A program made the position numbers and the translations under genes. A DNA stretch of 64,000 nucleotides from Daphnia pulex. Lineage: Eukaryota > Arthropoda > Branchiopoda > Diplostraca > Daphniidae. Location: assembly GCF_021134715.1 (NCBI RefSeq), contig NC_060023.1, positions 9,486,001 to 9,550,000 of the forward strand, read 5' to 3'. The notes under the pieces are model-generated. The model worked only from the letters and a program-made list of their open reading frames with translations. It did no database searches and was not told where the DNA came from. Positions 48,932 to 62,139 of this stretch are shown in pieces. The first letter of the stretch is position 1. Each line of letters starts with the position of its first letter.

Positions 48932-51900
48932 ATGAAAAACTTCTTTTGGATAAGCAAATTCCTTTCAACTGCATATTTTGCGCTCCTGATTTTCTTGCCC
49001 TATTCTGTAAGTTAAATTTAATTTAAAAATTTTGAATTGATTAATTACTCATTAGATGTTGAAATGATTAGCACGCACAAGACAGTTCATGTTTTGGAAC
49101 CACCGTTTTTACTCCGCCTACGGTACCATGTGTAGGCTGTTCGTCCTCAACCACTCCTATTTCTACGACACCATGTGTTTCAACAAGTTTGTAGAATTAT
49201 TTAATTTTATGATTTCTTCCTTAAAAATAAGCTTCATAAAGTAAAAATCTATTTTTATTTCATTATAGCAAATAAAAATTCGACTACGGAACAGTCCGTG
49301 GTAACAACAACAGGTTTTACTCCTCCGACCGTACCTTGCATTGGCCCCCTTTGCCCTACAACGCCAGCGACCACATCATCTCCTAGTACTTCCGCAACGT
49401 CACCAGAAGGTAAGTGATGTCCCTAATCCCTATTTGACTTAATCTACACTGCGGCACTTTCAAAATTGAATAGATAAGACTCTGCTACTCTGGCAAAAAG
49501 AACACGAAACTAAAAGGTTTATATAATACCGCAAATATGCTACTTCTATTGTTTTAAAATATTTGTGCAGTTGTGTAAACTGTTTTTGACACGAGCAATC
49601 GCTAGCAACAAGATTAAATTGTGATAGCTTACACTTGAGCTTCCATTTAGTAAAAAAATAGGTTCCGTAATAATATTCTTCCATTATGCGGATATTTGCA
49701 GAATCGTCGTCGTCGTCTTCGCCAAGCTCAGTAACCGATACCACAACAGAAACAACTGATTTTACAGAGTCCTCTTCAATTTCATCGGGACAAGTATCAA
49801 CTTTAACATCAACAGATGTTACATCCTCTTTTGCTTCTTCCACGGAACTTACGCCGATTACGGACCCAGAAACTTCGACGGCTGAAATTTCGACAAGCAC
49901 CATCACGGATTCTACGACAGATATATCGACAACAGATTTGACAACAGAAACAAGCTATTCGTCGGAGACCTCTTCTATTTCTACCGACTTGCCAACTGAA
50001 GCGTCAACGGAAACATCTTCCTTTAGTACCTCCACAGACCTTCCTTCTTCTGTTTCGTCAACTGAGCCGGATTCCAGTACAGTCACCGAAACGTCGTCCA
50101 CCGACATTTCAACTGAATCGACAACATCTTTCGCATCTTCTACTTCGTCGGAGTCGTCGACAGAAACTACCGAAATTTTGACAACTGATACAACCACAGA
50201 TTATCCAACTTCTACTTACTCGTCAACGGATCCTTCATCGAGTACGGTCACAGAAACATCTTCGGAGGATACTTCAACCTTACAGTCAACAACGTCTAAC
50301 ACCGAGTCTTCTCCTGAAATAACAACCGAAACATCAACAGATACAGTTCCTTTTAGTTCAACCACAGATTTTACTTCTAGTACAGTCACAGAAATTTCAT
50401 CGACTGAATTTTCAACTTCCGATTCATCTTCGTCAAGCACGATAACTGACTCTTCTTCGCCTGATATTTCAACTTCAGATTCGACAACGGAAATTTCATC
50501 TGAGTCAATTCCAACTGACTTGACTACTGAAATTTCCACAGAAACATCTTTCTTTAGTACCTCCACAGACGTTTCATCTTCTATTTCGTTCACAGACCCG
50601 GATACCAGTACAGTGACCGAAACGTCTTCTACTGATATTTCAACTGAATCGACAACACCTTTCGTTTCTTCCACTTCATCGGAATCATCATCTATAACAG
50701 AAACTACCGAAATTTTGACAACTGATTCAACCACAGACCTTCCATCTTCTGTTCACTCGTCAACGGATCCTTCATCAAGTACAGTCACAGCAACATCTTC
50801 GGAGGATACTTCAACCTTACAGCCAACAACTGACACTTCTTCACCTGATATTTCAACTTCAGATTCGACTACAGAAACAGTTTCGTTGTCAGAGACCTCT
50901 TCGATATCCACGGACTTAACAACGGAAATTTCAACCGAAACATCCACAGACCCTTCAACTTCCATTTCGTCTACTGAACCGTCCTCCAGTACAGAGACCG
51001 AAACATTTCCCTCGACAAGTGAATCGACAATTATTTTCACATCTTCTGCTTCGTCGGAATCGTCTTCGATCACTGAAACATCTTCGACCGATATTTCTAC
51101 AACTGAATGGACGACAATTTCTACAGAGTCGAGTTCACCTTCCTCTGAAGTAGAAACCACTGAGTCATCGACAGAGACAACTGCTTATGGTACATCGCCA
51201 TCAGATTTTACATCTTCTATCATTTCTTCTTCGTACCCTTCATCGAGTACAGTCACAGAAACGTTATCTACTGAAATTTCGACCTCCGAGGCTTCCATAA
51301 CAAGCACTTCTACTGATATGTCGACATCAGAAATGACAACTGAAACAACTGATTTTTCTGACACTTCTTCAGCTTCAACAGAAACGTCTTTCTACAGTAC
51401 GTCCACAGACATCACAGCTTCTGTTTCTACCTCGTCGGAACTTTCCTCTAGTACATCGACCGAAACTTTGTCTAGCGATTTTTCGACTACTGATTTGACC
51501 ACCGACTTCCCATCGTCAATATATTCTTCCTCGGAACCTTCGTCGAGTACTTTCACAGAAATATCTTCTACCGATACCACTGAATGGACAACAGTTTTTA
51601 CAGAGTCGTCGACCTCATCCTCAGAAGATGTAACAACCGAAATGACAACAGTAATCACCGATTCGACTTTTTCGGTGTCCACTTCTTCGGAACCTTCGTC
51701 GAGCACAGAAATTTCTCCGACCGATATTTGGACAACCGAATTGACGACAGTTTTTACAGATTCCAGTTCACTCTCTTCTGAGGTAGAAACCACAGAAACA
51801 ACGCCGTTCACCTCAGATTTTCCGACATCTATTTCTACATCCTCGGAACCATCGTCGAGTAGTACAATGTATGAAACTTCGTCCAGTGACGTCTACACTT

Positions 51901-53790
51901 CAGGAACATTTTCTACAGAAATTTCAACAGAAACGATTTTGACCACGGACGCCACATCATCTGTTTATTCTTCTTCGGAACCTTCGACTAATACAATCAC
52001 AGACATTTCATCAACTTCAATTTCCGAGACCGACTCGTCCAGTACCATGATCGATTCTTCAACATCAGATATGTCGACAACAGATTTGACAACAGAAACA
52101 AGCTATTCGTCGGAGACGTCTTCGATTTCTACCGACTTGCCAACTGATGCGTCAACGGAAATATCTTCCTTTAGTACCTCCACAGACCTTCCTTCTTCTA
52201 TTTCGTCAAGTGAGCCGGATTCCAGTACAGTAACCGAAACGTTGTCCACCGATATTTCAACTGAATCGACAACACCTTTCGCATCTTCTACTTCATCGGA
52301 ATCGTCGTCGATAACAGAAACTACCGAAATTTTGACATCTGATTCAACCACAGACTTTCCATCTTCTACTTACTCGTCGACGGATCCTTCATCGTCTACG
52401 GTTACAGAAACATCTTCGGAGGATAGTTCTACCTTGCAGTCAACAACATCTAATACTGAGTCTTCTCCTGAAATAACATCCGAAACATCAACAGATACAG
52501 TCCCTTTTAGTTCAACCACAGATTTTACGTCAGATTATCCATCTTCTATTTACTCCTCGACGGATCCTTCTTCGAGCACCGTTGCGGAAACGACTTCTAC
52601 TGAATTTTCAACTTCAAGTGACTTCTCGTCAAGCACGATAACCGACACTTCTTCATCTGATATTTCAACTTCAGATTCGACAACAGAAACTTCTGTATCA
52701 GAGGACTTTTCAACATCCACTGACTTGACAACGGAAGTTTCAACAGAAATGTCCGGATTCAGTACCACTACAGACTTTACGACTTCGATTTCGTCTACTG
52801 AACCACCTTCTAGTACGGATACCGAAACTTTGTCGACCGATGCTTGGACAACTGATTCAACCACAGATTTTCCATCCTCTTTTTACTCTTCAAAGGATCC
52901 TTCGTCGAGTACGGTCACAGAAACAACATCTTTTAGTACCTCCACTGAGAACACTTCTTCTATTTCAACTTCCGATCCGTCGTCTAGCAGCACAGAGACC
53001 GAAACTTTGCCCTCAGATTTATCAACAGATGGATTGACAACTGATTTTACAGAGGCGACATCCTCCTCCTCTACATTCGAATCCACATTAATTCCAACAG
53101 AAACATCTGTGTATAGTACAACCACAGATTCGACTACAGGTAATACAGAGTCCATTTCTCCCACGTCTGAAGTGGAAACCACTTTAAAATCCACAAAAGA
53201 ACCCCCTGTTTCTTGGACAACTTCTGACTCAACAACCATTACCAATTCTCCAGGTAATTATTTGTTTCTAAAGATTTTGTTTCAAATTTTCTAACTTATT
53301 GACCGAATTTTTCTTTTAGAAACACCAACTGACACTTCTTCTTCTTCCATGTCCACTTCGACGGAGTTTTCGTATTCGTTTACTTCTACTACAGATCCAA
53401 CCAAAAATCCAAATGACTTAAACGACAAAATGAATAAAACTCAATTCTATGTGATACTTGGTGTTGTTGTGGGATTACTATTGCTATTGCTTCTGGTTTT
53501 CACTATTCTCGCCATCACATATGCAAGGTGTGTTATATTTCTTGATCATTTACATTCAATTGTGTTTAACAAACTATTTTGTTACAGGAGAAGAAACAAT
53601 GTACCTCTTTTACCTTTAACTCAAGCACCAAGTGAAAACAGGTTTGTTTATATATTTTTTTAATAACATGGAAGAAATTTAAAATCTTCGGATTGTGTTT
53701 CCAAATTAATTGGTTTTTCTTTATTGCAGCTACGGATCGCAAGAGAGAAGAGTGCGCGGGCTTTTACGTACTCCTTTACGTGGTTACTGA
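48932..53790 (+). CDS. Mucin-like Ser/Thr-rich single-pass membrane protein
   Basis: Seven exons: 48932-49006, 49072-49186, 49269-49409, 49702-53253, 53320-53527, 53588-53641 and 53730-53790; 1401 residues. Exon 1 encodes a signal peptide (MKNFFWISKFLSTAYFALLI). Exons 2 and 3 each carry one copy of a short Cys module (FTPPTVPCVGC, FTPPTVPCIGPLC). The 3552-base exon 4 encodes about 1184 residues made almost wholly of Ser, Thr, Asp, Glu and Pro, in units such as SSTVTETSSTDISTS, and must be densely O-glycosylated. Exon 5 encodes one membrane span, FYVILGVVVGLLLLLLLVF. A 37-residue basic cytosolic tail ends RGLLRTPLRGY. I know of no named orthologue; by design it is a surface mucin, possibly of gut or epidermis. 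Internal repeats are listed separately. Confidence 0.85.
49927..50370 (+). repeat. Higher-order repeat in mucin exon, copy 1
   Basis: Begins near GACAACAGATTTGACAACAG and encodes a run from TTDLTTETSYSSETSSIS through PFSSTTDFTS. It is nearly the same at DNA level as 52075-52528, about 2.15 kb downstream. Confidence 0.85.
50520..50880 (+). repeat. Higher-order repeat in mucin exon, partial copy 2
   Basis: Shares the central part of the unit (DTSTVTETSSTDISTEST, SSITETTEILTT, STDPSSSTVT then SSEDTSTLQ) but is more diverged and shorter than copies 1 and 3. Boundaries approximate. Confidence 0.65.
52075..52528 (+). repeat. Higher-order repeat in mucin exon, copy 3
   Basis: Counterpart of 49927-50370 with few substitutions and small in-frame indels, which points to a recent segmental duplication or gene conversion within the exon. 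Confidence 0.85.
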
Positions 53791-54999
53791 TTTAAAAAAT
53801 TTACCTCACACATCCTTCATTTTTAAATAGGCCGAATCATTGAGTGATTAATTTGTGCTCTTACCGCCATCCTGCATATATTTCATAAGGTGTCGAATTG
53901 TTTTCCCTCCAATGTAGATATTCTCAATTTTTGTTTCGACTATTGTCTAATACCTTAATTTAATTCAATCTGAAATTTCCAATCGAATTGTCATATGAAA
54001 TTATGAACTGTGTTCTAGAAAAATTAGGAAGCGTCCAATGGGAAGATATACACAGTATTCTTATCGAAAATTCATGTGACAGCTGTCAAAAGTATTGACA
54101 TGTCAACTTTTGTTGAGCAATACAGTGTATGTCTAGGCAGTTTAGTGACTGTTGTTGACTGAAGTTCCAAAGTTTGTTGCGGTTCTTTTCGGCAAAGGCT
54201 TTTCAAAAATACCGATTTCTTAAATGGGCGTATGAAACGCGCACGCGACTTGATGACAAAAAATGTGATAGTGGCGCCAGTTAATCACTATTGCGTTTCA
54301 CAAATGATGACATGTCTGAATTAAATGCGCTGAGTAGGGCGAACTCGTCTGATGCTGAAGTTCAAATTCAATTTGGAAATATTTTACCTAATGTTTGATT
54401 ATGTGTACGTCAGATTAAAGGTTCGTAGGCGGCGATTCGGCATCGGAATGAAAGCATAGAGCCAGAGTTGGGGCGAAGCATGCAATTAGCTCAAAGCGGT
54501 CTCTTTAAAAACCCGCAAACAAAGAAAAAAGAGCGCGCTTTTGCTCTACTTTGCTCGGGACGTTCCGGTTTACTACAATGCTACTTAAATAATATTTTTT
54601 TTTTTATTTCCACCGTTAAAGTAAAAATAGTTTTTCAAGTAACAGATGGTAATTCTAATTTCTTTCATAATGAGCTAAAGCTTGTTAACATAGTAATAAT
54701 TAATAATAATTAATATTAAAATTTTTTACACGGTTCTTCTATTTACGACGAAATCTCCCGATAAGGTTTTTGAATTCCGCTCCATGAATCATCGGTCGAT
54801 AATAATGGTATGCCATCTTGCGTTAAAGTAATGTACCCAAATGCAAACAGTCAGTCGACAAGCGAAACGGAGAAAGTATAAAGTAAAAGCTGTTACCCCA
54901 CCGATTGTTGTGACACGAAATAGATAATATATTTTGTGTTTTCCATGCTTGTTATTTTTAGCATGAAGAAACTTTTCAAAGGGTTTCAAGATTTAAATC
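53791..54999. other. Intergenic between mucin-like gene and BCR-like gene
   Basis: No credible exon. Contains a perfect 12-base palindrome, a second 12-base palindrome and a repeat of its core, all listed under the MEIS/TGIF-type site. The right end is the BCR-like gene's 5' flank or UTR. Confidence 0.5.
54077..54106. promoter_or_regulatory. Paired palindromes of MEIS/TGIF type
   Basis: TGACAGCTGTCA (54077-54088) is a perfect palindrome matching the known dimer motif of TALE homeodomain proteins (TGIF/MEIS; Homothorax/Achintya in insects). Seven bases on is TTGACATGTCAA (54095-54106), and TGACATGTC recurs near 54308. Binding is inferred, not shown. Confidence 0.4.
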
Positions 55000-57900
55000 A
55001 TGAATGAGTTCAATGAGTTTTGTAAAGCATGGAAGCAAGAATTTCCAGGGCAAGATCTGCCCACTATTTGGGAAGTTGACACTCGTGCTAATCTTCTTAT
55101 GCATAAGAAAAATCTGGATTATTTGAAGTCAGAAGTACGTAAAGAAGAGTTCTATGTTAAATTTCTCGAAAATGTCTTATCCAATGCTGAAAGCAGAAAA
55201 CAGCAAGTGTCGGAAACCATTACCAGCGAATCAGTATCTACTGATGTGAGCAAATCGACAGCTACACCACATACAGAATCCTTGCAGCCTGATTTTGTCA
55301 CTGTTATTTCAATCATTAACAAACTTGAAAATTCCCAAGAACTTTCAAAGCAGGCAGTGGAAAGGCCCAAAGCACCCCCAAAGCCTTTAAAGCAATATTC
55401 TAGGAGCATTTCAACACCATCCGAAAGCCCTTCCAAAGTAAAACCTGAAAATTTAATAGCATGGACGAAGCAGCAAATCCAGCAGCTTCAAACAAAGCAG
55501 ACCATTGCACATGGAGATTTGTCTGATTCAACTTCCCTTATATCAACTAAAAACAATTCTGATAACCCAACTGATGTGAGTTCAAGACGTCGGATCAGCT
55601 ATGAAAATGTTAAACATCCAAGAGCAGACTATGAAAATGTGTTGGGTAACTTTCCAAACAGCAGCAGGTATTGATTGAATAATGTAATATATTTTGAAAT
55701 ATTTATTATAAAATGTTATAATTGTCAACTGTAGAGAACCAGAAAATGGAGATCTCAAGAGACTTCCAACCCTGCCAATTACAGATATGGATTCTGAACA
55801 AGGAGGAGTGTTACGAAATATTGCCCTCTTTGAAAGCTCCAAACTTGCCTTTCCTCCAGTTTCTCCTCGCCAGCCAACACAAGTGGTTGATGAAGATGCT
55901 TTCTATGATTCCGTCCCCCAAGAGGAAAATATTAGCTATATTGATGGTTAGTTAAACTTACATGGATCACAGTAATAATATATTTCCTACTAACGTATCT
56001 TATGTTTTAGCTGAGAACTACATTTATCTACTCGATAAACCAGAAGAAATTGATGATCGCGAAGCAGAAATAGAGCGGAATGGAACCCTAAAATCGTTTA
56101 GCAGTACGATATCAGACGATAGTAGTACAGGAAGTCTACGACGTCGCCTGTACGCTAATCTCTCGAATTTGGACGATTTAGATTCTCCCAGGTAAGTGTT
56201 TTACTTTGATTCTGCAATTAATAATATTTGACAACATTTTTACTCTATTAGACCCCTGACAGCTAAACAGCAGCTTGTACTACAGAATTTCTTTGATAGT
56301 GAAGAAAACTATGTTGGTGCTTTGAATGTAGTACTGCATTACAGTAAGGCCTTAACAGCTGCCTTGAACAGTTCTCAACCTGTTTTGACCAAAGAGGAAA
56401 TTGCTTGCATTTTCTTCCATATCCCTCAGTTACATTTTAATCATTCAGAATTCCTCCAGAGCATTAAAAGTATCAAGTTGGTTGATTCGAATTTGATTCA
56501 GGTATTTTTTTATTTATTTATATTTATTTTTATGTTTTGTTTTGATAGCATTTTATGTTGTGCTGGATTTAATTGAATTTGTTTTTGTGTTTATCTTAGA
56601 TTGTTCAGTTGCTAAAAGGTTTTTCCGAGAATGTCCTTCCCGAGTATGCTATTTTCTTGTCAAACTTCAAAGAGGCACTGGAAATGACTAGGAAAGCTTG
56701 TCAAAATTCTACACAGTTTGCAGATTTGGTTCGCCGTATTAAGTTGAGATCTAGCAATCAACAGATGGTGATAACTCTGGACGAGCTGTTGCACAAACCG
56801 GTTGCTCGTATCCAACGCCATGTCGCTGTTGTACAGGTATATTACCTGCACAAAATAGAATTTATCATAGGATACATACAGCTTTTAATTTAGGATTTGC
56901 TTGACGTGAGTACGCCAGACGAACCGGCCTATGGAATGTTGCAAGAAGTTCAGCAAATAACGAAAACATTTCTCAGCGAATTCAGCACTAATCAACTTCA
57001 GTCCTTATTTCCTGCCCAGACTGCTAAAAATCATCCGGTCGTCCAAACTAGCGTAATTTCGGTTCTTTTTATTAAAAAGTTGTATTTTATTATTTTAAAT
57101 TGTTTAAAATCTTATGCAGAGACACTTGGTGAAAAATGGATTTCTGGTGGAACTTCAACCCGATGGAAAGAGAAAGCAGCGACACTGTTTTCTCTTCACC
57201 GATCTTATTGTTTGTACCAAGTATAAAGGAAGTGCAGGTAATTTGGAAATCAAGTGGTATCTTCCATTAGCACAAGTTTCGGTTTCAACGGACGATTCTG
57301 CTTCGAAGCTGAACATTTCTGCACTAACAAATGTTGCGTCGTTAAGGTCAGTGACAACTCAGAAAATTTAAGGAATGCTATGATGGATCACTATTCTCAT
57401 CACCGATTTTGTTTTAAAATTTATCCATAGATCACAAGCAGCTGCTGTCAGAACGCAATTGGAACGCTCAACAGCCGGTTCAGATAGGCAGCGGAAGAAG
57501 TTGGCCTCTTTGGAGGCTAAACTCTTGTTGGATTCACCAAATCTGCCGTTAAAAATCTCATACAAACCTAAAGGGACCTGTAGTAAATCAAGCCAGTCAT
57601 TCACTTTCTTGCTTTCCTCTGAATTTGAGAGAACACTTTGGGTGGAGGCAGCTGAAACTTTAAAACGGAACATCGAACGGCTACCTGTAGTTTATTTGCA
57701 ACCGGAAGAAGTAGAAAATCACATCAGAGCTTGCCGGACAGCAGTTGAACCACTTGTTGGACTTATGAAAAGTTTGGCCGTACAAGCCATCGGGGGAGAG
57801 CTACAGGTTGTAGTTCATTCACTTCGCGGATTATCAAAGCATTGCGGTATAACAACATCAGCAACTAGCGAATAATGCAATAACTAATTGGTCTTTTTAA

Positions 57901-59293
57901 AAACTTCTAGATGTTTATGTGGTGTTCGAATTGGATTCCTATGGTCATTACTTTCATAAAGCCCGAACCAAGATGGCAATTAAAAGTTTGGAACCGCGCT
58001 GGGAAGAAGATTTCCACATTGATTTGGAAGGGGCACGAGGAATGAGAATTTTACTTTACGAGGAAGACGCAAAACAAAACGCTATTTTACGCGGCAAGGC
58101 CGAGATTGAGGTATGTGTTGGTTTACCTTATTTTTTTACTTAAAGAACACCAATCTACTTTTTTATTGTCGTATCTAGCTCTCTGGTGCCTGGCTAAAAT
58201 CATTGAAAGGTCCGCAATATATCCCGCTCTCTCATCAGTTTTCGACGAGATTATCAGTAGCCGAAGCTACACCAGCTGAAGATTTAACTTTGTGTATAAG
58301 TTTTCGATACGTCTCGCATGATGTCACTTTACGCCGGCCAGCTTTGCGCGGTAATTCTGTAACCATATTTGGTGTACCGATAGAAGAGGTGAGATTGCAC
58401 AAATCCTTCTAACTGTTGTTACATTTTGATAACCTTGCCACCTTCTAATCAAAGGTCTGCTCTCGAGAGAAACGAACTATACCACACATAATCTCGTGCT
58501 GTGTCCGTGAAGTTGAGCGTAGAGGGCTAGAAGAGCTTGGTATCTATCGAGTGTCTGGTTTAGCCACTGAAATAGCTAAATTGCGCAAAACTTTCGATAC
58601 TCGTGAGTTACTCAATTACAATTCCTACCGCATTATCATATCATAGGTATCATAAATTATTTGAATTACTTCTAAGGTGGCGTAGAGTGGGATACCGTAC
58701 TGAAAGATGTCGATGTGAATTCTATAAGCGGTTTATTGAAATTGTACCTTCGCCAGTTGCCCGAAGCGTTGTTTACCGATAGACTTTATCCGCATTTTCT
58801 TCAAGTAAATATTTAAAAAATTGATTAGTGAAAAGTCTGTTTATTGACGCATTGTTCAGGCATTCAGTACATTAGACGTTGCTTCAATGAATGCCGTCGA
58901 GGACATTACTATTACTCGCGATGTTGGGGTTAGAAATCTAGCCATACTATTCTCCTCATTGCCGCAATTGAATCAAACAGTCATAATGCACTTGCTAGAC
59001 CATTTGATTTGGTAAGTTCGTTTTGTCAAATACATTTTAGACTGTAATGATACTTACCTTCATCATTATTTTTTTTTAGTGTCAACTGTAAAGAAGTGAA
59101 GAACAAAATGTCTCTCCATAACCTAGCTACTGTATTCGGCCCTACTTTGTTACGACCAGCTCCTACCGATACTCCGGACAGTCTTGATCAACTCGCAATG
59201 GGAACAATTGACGTGATGGCGCAAGCAGGAATTCTCCACTACTTTCTGCTTAGGAGAGCACGTCGACTTCCGATTCAGTATCCTCCCGTCTGA
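55000..59293 (+). CDS. Bcr: BCR/ABR-type RhoGEF-PH-C2-RhoGAP protein
   Basis: Fourteen exons: 55000-55667, 55735-55946, 56011-56191, 56252-56501, 56600-56836, 56894-57052, 57120-57346, 57431-57846, 57911-58110, 58179-58388, 58455-58602, 58677-58804, 58860-59011 and 59080-59293; 1133 residues. Residues 1-65 match the BCR oligomerisation coiled coil ([10 protein letters not shown], similar to FKAAWRAQFP). Next come PKAPPKPL, an SH3-type site, and two YENV sites at Y201 and Y211. A DH domain (RhoGEF) starts near [23 protein letters not shown] domain starts at [20 protein letters not shown], and its last part is split by exon 8. A C2 domain contains [12 protein letters not shown] and [13 protein letters not shown]. 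The C-terminal RhoGAP has the arginine finger in LGIYRVSG and [15 protein letters not shown]. The protein should both load and switch off Rho GTPases. Having the coiled coil makes it BCR-like rather than ABR-like. Confidence 0.93.
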
Positions 59294-59888
59294 TGTTATA
59301 AGGTTCAGCAGCTACTTAAAATATCGTGATTTGGGACCCGATTAGTAAGTGAACCAACTTAAAGATTCTCATTTTTTATATCGAGAAAAAAACAGGGACC
59401 AACTGTCCATTAAGTCAAAGAGATGCAATATTTTTTTTCTTTTTTTTTTAAATATTTTGTTAATTTTCGATTTCCCCCACAAAACATCAACGGGGCGTGT
59501 TACATTTTTAGATCTTGAACCAGAGCTAACCATTTTTATACAAAATGTATTGCCATAAAGAATAAGAGTCTTAGTTTAAATGTTTTTGTGTTTCATTGTG
59601 TCTTTTGTGAAAGAGGCTTAAGTACTTCTGGGCGTTTGTCTTGTGTTCGTTGACCTTTGATAGAATGTCAAGAAATTCTTCGGGCATTTAAACGGATAAT
59701 TCAGTTACGAATGTAACTGTAGACAACGCATATCTTTTCTTTTTTTGTGTGTTACGTGAGTACAGTACAAGCATTTGTATGTGTTAAAAGATTTGTACTT
59801 CTCATAAATCATTCACGTGAAATCGGAGCGCCAAGCCTTTTAAATTTGTCCATTTTTCAAATTGATAAACCCTGAATGACACGTATCT
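59294..59888. other. Convergent 3' UTRs of BCR-like gene and CDC40
   Basis: AT-rich, non-coding. The two stop codons are 595 bases apart. Confidence 0.5.
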
Positions 59889-62139
59889 CTAGTCCCAAAA
59901 CTTAATTAATCCATCCCATCCAGCTGATGCAATTTTCGATGTCTCGTGAGGATGCCATAAGACGGAACTACAGACAGCTTGGTGAGCCTTCCACCTAGCC
60001 AGCACTCGAGTAGTTTTCCAGTCCCAAACGAAGACTTTGCCGTCAGCGTCGCCGGAAATCACGTAACTAAAAAAAAAAGAAAATAAACACAGTTAAGAGG
60101 GGACGAACAAGAATCAACAATATAAAGATACTGCAAGAACATACCTCATTTCAGGTGAGAAATCAAGACCACACGCATAACCAGCAACCATGTGTCCCTT
60201 GAAAGTTTTCTTTCTGTTGAGTTTGAAGCGGTTTAGTGCAGAGTAAATGACGATTTTGTTATCCATGCTTTGACATCCAAGCCATTTCAAATTTGGTGCC
60301 AGCGTTACAGCAGGCATGGAATGCATAGTGGGATCGGCGATGTATTTCATGTCCACAGGAATATCCCTGTAACAAAAAGGTGTCTCAATTTCTGTCTTTT
60401 TTTTTTAGAAGCTTCTTCGTTCTTTTAATCTTACCATTCCCAAACGCGTAAACTCTTGTCATCGGATGTAGACACAAATCTTCGATTCTCATCGACGAAA
60501 GTGATTGTGTTGACGGCACCTAAATGCCGATCGTATTCTTGAACAGCTTCACCGGTGCGAGTGTCCCACTATATTAATACAAAAAAAAAAGATTAAGATT
60601 TTGAAGTAGGAAATAATAGAATGACTAAAAACTTACGCAGACAATTTTCTTATCCGCCATTCCAGCAACGAAAAGATGTTGCTTATCTTCTTCAGGGTTG
60701 AATTTGACGCAGTAGGGCACCTTCTTATTCGTAAATCGAGAAATAACCTGTCCTGTTTCTGTATCCCATAATTTGATGTAACGATCATACGCTGCAGAAA
60801 GGAACTTATCGCCAGTGTTGTTGAAGCTTATGTCTCGCACAGCTTGCCGATGGCCAAAATAAGTGCGGACGCATCTTCTGTCCTTGTACACCTCCCAGAT
60901 CTAACAAGTTAATGCGTTGAAATAACTAAGAATTTGAGGATAATTTAGGCTCACAAATGTACCTTGACTCTTCCATCCATGCTGCACGAAAGGAGCAGAT
61001 GAGCAGTCTTAGGAAACCACCGAATCTGCGCCACTCCCTTATTGTGTCCTGTCCAGGCGTGGATCTGTTTTTTCGGGATGAAACATTTATTAGGTGGGGC
61101 GTCTGAACGTAAGTTGACGCCTATGTCATGAGGTGCGTGTAAAAAGTTTCGGCCTTGGTAGTCCACAGGGTCATCAACTGTAAATTTCGATTATTAATTA
61201 GTTTATGCACGGTCTTCATAATATTTATTAAATATTCCTTACTATGGAGAGTTGTTTTTTCTTCAATTGCTTTCTCCTCATACCTGGGTTTACCCCTTTT
61301 CTTCATTTTGGCTAAATATGCATCAAGTTCTTCCTTGTCAGCCTAAATTTTTAAAAATTATATGAATATTTCATTATACAAATTTAAATATTTCATTTAC
61401 CTCTGAAGGCTTCGCACTTCGATTTTCATTTTCATATGGTGCCCATGGTCCTCTGTATCCTTCTAAATCAGCAGAATCATCATTCTTTTCTAATTTTCTC
61501 TTATTTGTAGCTCTGCTGGGATCTGGTCTATTGGGGTTCTCAAAGACTGTTCGGCCAGAGGAAGATTCAGCTGATTCAATGTTTCCAACATAACTATTTC
61601 CTTCATTTTGAGTTAGACCAACTGTTGGATCTAGGGCATAACCTGAAAACGTCAATGTTTAAATTATTTGAACGAAAGCAAATTAAAAAATATGTATACA
61701 AACCAAAACTGGTGAAAGTTTTTCTTTGGGCTTCAAATTGAAATTCACTCAAGTGGGCAGGTTCGACAAATCCAGCTACTGTATTTCTGTGTGCTCTTTG
61801 CTGCCCTGTTTTGAATGGACAATCTGGTCCGAGTGTAGGTGCATAGAGTTCTTCTGCTTTGGGATTATAAAGCAGTTCTTTGGATGTCGGATCCACATGT
61901 CGTAAAGGATCTAATTCTTCCTGTAAAAAGAATTTGTTTAATTTACCATTTCAACAATTAGTTCGAAAAAGAAAATCAAGGCTTACATTCGGTAAAACGT
62001 CGGGTGCTGCAACTACTGAAACGACCAACTTCTGGTTGACCAATTCAGTCGTATTAATGGGATTAAGATGGGAATCTTCGCCACTTCCACTGTCATCGTC
62101 ACTACTTCCATAGTCACGTAATGCTGCCACTGAGGCCAT
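59889..62139 (-). CDS. CDC40: Pre-mRNA-processing factor CDC40/PRP17
   Basis: Nine minus-strand exons: 62139-61987, 61920-61704, 61642-61401, 61342-61243, 61177-60963, 60900-60637, 60568-60435, 60366-60145 and 60066-59889; 574 residues (human 579). The N-terminus has a conserved acidic-Ser patch ([12 protein letters not shown]) and family segments [15 protein letters not shown] and [18 protein letters not shown]. The C-terminal half is a seven-bladed WD40 propeller from [17 protein letters not shown] to [14 protein letters not shown]17 works in the second step of splicing in the spliceosome C complex. All parts are present and no oddity is seen. ATG 62139 ([13 protein letters not shown]) is preferred over an upstream in-frame ATG at 62166, because the family starts here. 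Confidence 0.96.

Noticed and set aside
49955-53245. Several long minus-strand open frames rich in Val, Ser and Glu opposite the mucin exon
   Set aside because: They are the mirror of Ser/Thr codons (TCN, ACN); the repetitive composition removes stops on the other strand. The plus frame has signal peptide, membrane span and good splice sites.
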